Positions 60,512 to 64,000 of a stretch of 64,000 nucleotides of DNA are shown here, one piece after another. The number at the start of each line of letters is the position of its first letter. The first letter of the stretch is position 1. The notes beneath the pieces are model-generated. The model had not been told where the DNA came from. It saw nothing but the letters and a program-made list of their open reading frames with translations, and did not search any database. Both the position numbers and the translations under genes were made by a program. This stretch comes from Albidovulum sediminis (GTDB taxonomy: Bacteria; Pseudomonadota; Alphaproteobacteria; Rhodobacterales; Rhodobacteraceae). Location of the stretch: positions 372,001 through 436,000 of the forward strand of contig NZ_JAOCQF010000003.1 of NCBI RefSeq assembly GCF_025380365.1. Direction: 5' to 3'.

Positions 60512-62530
60512 TCACAGATGGTCCCTGGGAATGCGCTCGTCCCAGCTGCGTTCGAAGATGGTGGCGCCGTTCTCGGTCACGCGCAACGTCGCCTCGACCC
60601 GGAAGTGGGTCGCGCTGCAGGTCAGCCGCCCGGTCGAGTGATGGCCGAAGCGGCCGTCCTTGCGGGCAATCTCGACGTTGCAGGCGGTCTCGCAGGTGGC
60701 CGACAGCGGATCGCCGTCGCGGATGCGATAGCGCGCGAAGGAATCCGAGGTGACGGTCTGTCCGATGTCCGTCATCTCCTTCGAAGAGGTCCAGCGCGGG
60801 AAATCCACCACCATCTCCCCGCTCAGGAGATCGCGGCGGACGCTGCGCCTGACCTCGGCTTCGACCGGCAGATCGACCGAGGGCGTCGGCGCCGCCATCT
60901 CTGCCGGCCCGAAGGGCCTGAGCGCGGCATCGGCGGGATCGGCGGGTCGGACAGGCAGGGCAAGCCGTGTCGCGCCGGTCTGCAGCGTGAGGGTCGCCAG
61001 TTCCGGCGACGGCCAGCAGATCGGCCAGTAGGTCGTTGACAGCGAGACCGCGATCCGGTGCCCCGCCGGGAAGGAATGCGCGATATCGTCAAGGTCCACC
61101 GTCGCCGCGTAGTCCCGCCCCGGTTCCAGAACCGCGGCATCTTCGTGGCTGTCACGATGCGTAAGGTTCAGGCAGCCCAGAGAAACCCGCGTGGACCGGC
61201 CATCCGGCATGACATCGTTCAGCCGAACCGCGACCAGGGCCAGGGGCTTGTCGACACTGAAGCGCAGGTGAAGCTGCGGCGCGCCGAGAATGTCGACCTG
61301 TTCCGTCAGCGGGTCGGACAGAAAGACGAGCGAGCCGCCGTCATCCTCGCGCTGGTCTGTCGGCCATTCGGCATCCTCTCCGTACCTGCCGACCTCTCCC
61401 GCCGCGAGGCCGACCCAGAGCGGTGAGCAGATCGAAGCCGGTGCAGACGGAGCGGCACGGTCGCCGAGATGACCGCCCGCGTTCAGGTGCAGGTCCCGCC
61501 AGTGGATACGCGGCGATGGCCATTGCGCCTCGGCCACCCAGCGCCCCGGACGCTCCAGATAGCAGGTCGACGGCGGGACGCTGTCCTGCATCCAGACGCG
61601 GTACATGGGTTCGTCCATGATCCCGGTATCGCGGCCTTTCATCCAGTGGTCGCACCACCGCGTCACCTCCTGAAGCCAGCCGATCGCCGGCTGCACGGCC
61701 ACGTCGTGCGGGAACGAATGCGCCCAGGGCCCGATCAGCCCCATCCGCGGGCCCGACAGCCCGGCCAGCAGCCGCGGCACGCTTTCGGAGTAGTTGTCCG
61801 CCCAGCCCGAGACGGCGAGGACGGGGATCGCGATGGCCGATAGATCCTCGCAGACCGACCCGTGCTTCCAGTAGGCATCGCGGCGCTGATGGGCAAGCCA
61901 GTGCAGGATCCAGGGCTGGTTGTGCTCGATCCGGGCCTGCCACATCGCGCGCCACTGCGGGCCGACGATCTCGGGGTCGGGCGGAAGGTCGTTGTGGCCG
62001 AACATCGTCTGGGACCAGTCGAAATTGTCCTTCGACAGGCACCCTCCGACATAATGCACATCGGTCGCATAGCGGTCATCGGTGGACCCCACGGTGATGA
62101 TCGTCTTCAGCGCGGGCGGCCTGCGCGCGGCAATCTGAAGGCCGTTGAAGCCGCCCCAGGAAATCCCGTACATCGCCACCTGCCCGTCGCACCAGTCCTG
62201 CGCGGCGATCCAGGCGATGGCGTCGCAGCCGTCGCGAATTTCCTGTTCGGTGTATTCATCGTCGATCAGCCCCTCGCTGTCGCCGGTGCCGCGGATGTCG
62301 AGCCGGAGGCAGGCATAGCCGTGCCCGGCCAGCCAGGCGTGCATCTTCTGGTCGCGCGCCCGCGTCCCCTCGCGCTTGCGGTAGGGCAGGTATTCGAGGA
62401 TCACCGGAACCGGCCCCGCACCCTTGGGCCGCCACAGCTTTGCCGCCAGACGCGTGCCATCCGGCAAGGGCACGAAAATGCTCTCCACGATCTCGACCGC
62501 GTGGGGGAACTCATTCCGGATCATCGTCAT
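60512..62530 (-). CDS. CocE/NonD-family (S15) hydrolase
   Basis: This 672-residue alpha/beta hydrolase resembles cocaine esterase, glutaryl-acylase and X-Pro dipeptidyl-peptidases. The nucleophile Ser lies in MYGISWGGFNG, the Asp in SGWADNYSE and the His in GPWAHSFPHD. A C-terminal jelly-roll domain follows (from about 390). It has no signal peptide, so it acts in the cytoplasm, presumably on something the adjacent importer brings in. GGAGGCAGGG precedes the ATG; a second in-frame ATG lies two codons later. Ester, amide or proline-peptide substrates are all possible. Confidence 0.9.
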   Translation of the reverse strand: MTMIRNEFPHAVEIVESIFVPLPDGTRLAAKLWRPKGAGPVPVILEYLPYRKREGTRARDQKMHAWLAGHGYACLRLDIRGTGDSEGLIDDEYTEQEIRDGCDAIAWIAAQDWCDGQVAMYGISWGGFNGLQIAARRPPALKTIITVGSTDDRYATDVHYVGGCLSKDNFDWSQTMFGHNDLPPDPEIVGPQWRAMWQARIEHNQPWILHWLAHQRRDAYWKHGSVCEDLSAIAIPVLAVSGWADNYSESVPRLLAGLSGPRMGLIGPWAHSFPHDVAVQPAIGWLQEVTRWCDHWMKGRDTGIMDEPMYRVWMQDSVPPSTCYLERPGRWVAEAQWPSPRIHWRDLHLNAGGHLGDRAAPSAPASICSPLWVGLAAGEVGRYGEDAEWPTDQREDDGGSLVFLSDPLTEQVDILGAPQLHLRFSVDKPLALVAVRLNDVMPDGRSTRVSLGCLNLTHRDSHEDAAVLEPGRDYAATVDLDDIAHSFPAGHRIAVSLSTTYWPICWPSPELATLTLQTGATRLALPVRPADPADAALRPFGPAEMAAPTPSVDLPVEAEVRRSVRRDLLSGEMVVDFPRWTSSKEMTDIGQTVTSDSFARYRIRDGDPLSATCETACNVEIARKDGRFGHHSTGRLTCSATHFRVEATLRVTENGATIFERSWDERIPRDHL

Positions 62531-62545
62531 CCCTGCCTCCTCGCT

Positions 62546-64000
62546 TCAGTTCATCGGCGCGCCGCCCTCGGCCTTGCGCCGCGCCACAAAGGCATCGAGC
62601 GCCTCGGCCACACCAGGGTCCAGCGCGGGTTCCTCGTATTCCTGCAAGAGCGTCTTCCACACGGTATTGGCCCGCGCCCGCGCGTCGATGCCGCCGCGGT
62701 CGAGCCAGGTCGGGTGGTTGTCCCAGTTAGACAGCAGCGGCGCATGGAACGCGGTCTCATAGCGTTCCATCGTGTGCGCGGTGCCGAAGAAATGCCCGCC
62801 AGGCCCGGCCTCGGCCACGGCATCGAGGGCCAGCGCCTCAGGCGAGGTGTCGATGGGTTCGAAGTAGGCGTCCATCATCATGAGGAGTTCCGCATCGAGG
62901 ATCAGCTTCTCGAAGCTTGCCGTCAGCCCACCGTGGAGCCACCCGGCCCCGTGTTCCAGCAGATGCGCGCCCCCCATCAGCGCACCCCAGAGCGCCATCT
63001 GGGATTCGTAGGCCGCCTGCGCATCGACCTCGTTCGCGGCCGTGACGTTAGACGACCGGAACGGCACCCCCACATGCCGCGCCAGCTGGCCCGACGCCTG
63101 CGCGGCCTTCACGTATTCCGGGGTGCCGAAGGCAGGGCTTCCCGACCGCATGTCGACGTTCGAGGTGAAGCCACCATAAAGAACCGGCGCGCCGGGGCGC
63201 ACGATCTGGGTCAGCGCGATGCCCGCCAACGCCTCGGCGTGCTGCTGTGCTAGCGCGCCCGCCAGCGTCACCGGCGCCATGGCCCCGGCGAGCGTGAACG
63301 GGGTGATCGCCAGCGCCTGCCCGTGTTCGGCCATGGCGATCAGCCCCTCGGCCATGGGAATATCGAGCTGCAGCGGAGAATTGGTGTTGATGACACCGAC
63401 CAGCGCCGGGCGGTCGATCAACCCCTCGGGCGTGGTGCCAAGGGCCATCGCCGCCATTTCGATCCCGTCCAGGGTGCGCGCCCGTCCCAGCGTCTGCCCC
63501 TGCCAGGTCTTGTCGAGAAGGCCGATCTGCGCGCGGTAGATGTCAAGGTGCCGGGTGTTGGCGGGCAGGTCCATCGGCTCGAACGGCCCGCCGCCTTCCT
63601 GATGGATGACGTTCAGGACCTGCACCAGCTTCAGGAAATCGCACATCTCCTCGAAGGTTCCGTCGCGCCGTCCCCGGTCGTTGTCCATCACATAGGCCGG
63701 GCCGCCGACAGAGGTGTAGACGCAGAGGTTTCCGCCGACCCTCACGTCGTGCGCAGGGTTGCGGGCGTGGAGCGTGAAGCGGCGCGGAACCGTCCTCAAT
63801 TGCTCCTCGATCAGGCCGGGTTCGAAGCGCACGATGTCGCCCGAAACCTCTGCACCGGCGTTACGGAAAAGGGCGCGCGCGCCATTGTCGAGCACGCGCA
63901 TCCCGATCCGCGCCAGAATGTCCATCCCGGCCTGGTGGATGGCGGCGACCTGGTCGCCGCTCAGCACCTCGACCGGCGCGTAGGGACGGGGACGCTGCCC
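62546..64000 (-). CDS. Trimethylamine methyltransferase (MttB) family protein, partial
   Basis: The frame stays open to the right edge, giving 485 codons without the true start; a GTG at 63967 is internal. YAPVEVLSGDQVAAIHQAG near the N-terminal side and long TIM-barrel segments (NVIHQEGGGPFEP, TNSPLQLDIPMAEGL, LARHVGVPFRSSN, GGHFFGTAHTMERYE) mark the MttB superfamily. No in-frame TAG occurs, so it is a non-pyrrolysine member, like those acting on quaternary amines such as glycine betaine or proline betaine with a corrinoid protein. No corrinoid protein or activator is seen here. It lies 15 bases before the S15 hydrolase. Confidence 0.88.
   Translation of the reverse strand, partial: GQRPRPYAPVEVLSGDQVAAIHQAGMDILARIGMRVLDNGARALFRNAGAEVSGDIVRFEPGLIEEQLRTVPRRFTLHARNPAHDVRVGGNLCVYTSVGGPAYVMDNDRGRRDGTFEEMCDFLKLVQVLNVIHQEGGGPFEPMDLPANTRHLDIYRAQIGLLDKTWQGQTLGRARTLDGIEMAAMALGTTPEGLIDRPALVGVINTNSPLQLDIPMAEGLIAMAEHGQALAITPFTLAGAMAPVTLAGALAQQHAEALAGIALTQIVRPGAPVLYGGFTSNVDMRSGSPAFGTPEYVKAAQASGQLARHVGVPFRSSNVTAANEVDAQAAYESQMALWGALMGGAHLLEHGAGWLHGGLTASFEKLILDAELLMMMDAYFEPIDTSPEALALDAVAEAGPGGHFFGTAHTMERYETAFHAPLLSNWDNHPTWLDRGGIDARARANTVWKTLLQEYEEPALDPGVAEALDAFVARRKAEGGAPMN

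Noticed and set aside
62546-63967. GTG at 63967 as the true start of the MttB-family gene
   Set aside because: The frame continues without stop to the window edge, and the upstream residues YAPVEV look like the conserved family N-terminus, so the gene is cut by the edge.

Overview
The window is GC-rich chromosomal DNA from an alphaproteobacterium, most likely a Rhodobacterales (Rhodobacteraceae/Roseobacteraceae) species. This rests on the recognisable gene families and on the housekeeping order ubiH-like / amidase / aminotransferase / ftsK / lolA. Short RTX and Hint-domain proteins and a GC-rich intergenic repeat ending in GATACTT..AAGAAGAAG, present twice here, point the same way. No rRNA, tRNA or CRISPR was seen, and no insertion sequence. 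Genes are tightly packed, often with 4-base ATGA overlaps, and no gene-free stretch exceeds 300 bases.

Positions 1-12540 form an aromatic-acid catabolic block. A divergent promoter with two matching inverted repeats (421-462) serves maiA (left, cut by the window edge) and an operon hmgA-fahA-MBL protein-mhaA-mhaB (530-6012). That operon hydroxylates 3-hydroxyphenylacetate to homogentisate and cleaves it to fumarate and acetoacetate. Facing it is a minus-strand homoprotocatechuate meta-cleavage operon, hpaF-hpaE-hpaD-aromatic amino acid decarboxylase-hpaG-hpaH (11973-6043), divergent from its likely MarR repressor hpaR. The decarboxylase inside this operon suggests that dopamine/tyramine-type amines also feed the pathway.

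Positions 12776-24800 are mixed chromosomal genes: rpsO, an RTX-repeat membrane protein, a DUF1643 protein coupled to an RluA pseudouridine synthase, a homocysteine methyltransferase-like protein with a LysE exporter, a double-GFA protein, a free-methionine-sulfoxide reductase, a thiolase, an orphan STAS/HATPase partner-switch pair, gamma-glutamyltransferase, hspQ, an AEC transporter and a lipoprotein transglycosylase. Positions 24805-40203 hold housekeeping genes: lolA, ftsK, an aminotransferase, an amidase, a Ubi-type hydroxylase, a Trm112-like protein, a LON-domain protein, cnoX, a murein transglycosylase, rnr and dapE. A single AT-richer gene resembling YaaC proteins (25524-26564) sits between lolA and ftsK and is the clearest sign of horizontal acquisition.

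Positions 40439-54422 carry a Hint-domain protein, a hypothetical protein, a P-loop kinase and a phenylacetate block. paaG-paaI-paaK-paaR-paaJ run leftward, and paaZ plus a TRAP transporter run rightward from a shared promoter with a TetR-type palindrome. A FadJ-type fusion converges on the transporter. The ring-epoxidase genes paaABCDE are not in the window. Positions 54546-64000 form a minus-strand module: an MttB-family methyltransferase (cut by the right edge), a CocE/NonD (S15) hydrolase, a complete dipeptide/oligopeptide-type ABC importer with a Tat-exported binding protein, and a TetR regulator.

Most genes belong to well-known families. The least explained items are the YaaC-like insertion, the altered metal motif of the MBL protein in the homogentisate operon, the decarboxylase inside the hpa operon and the methyltransferase/hydrolase/importer module.
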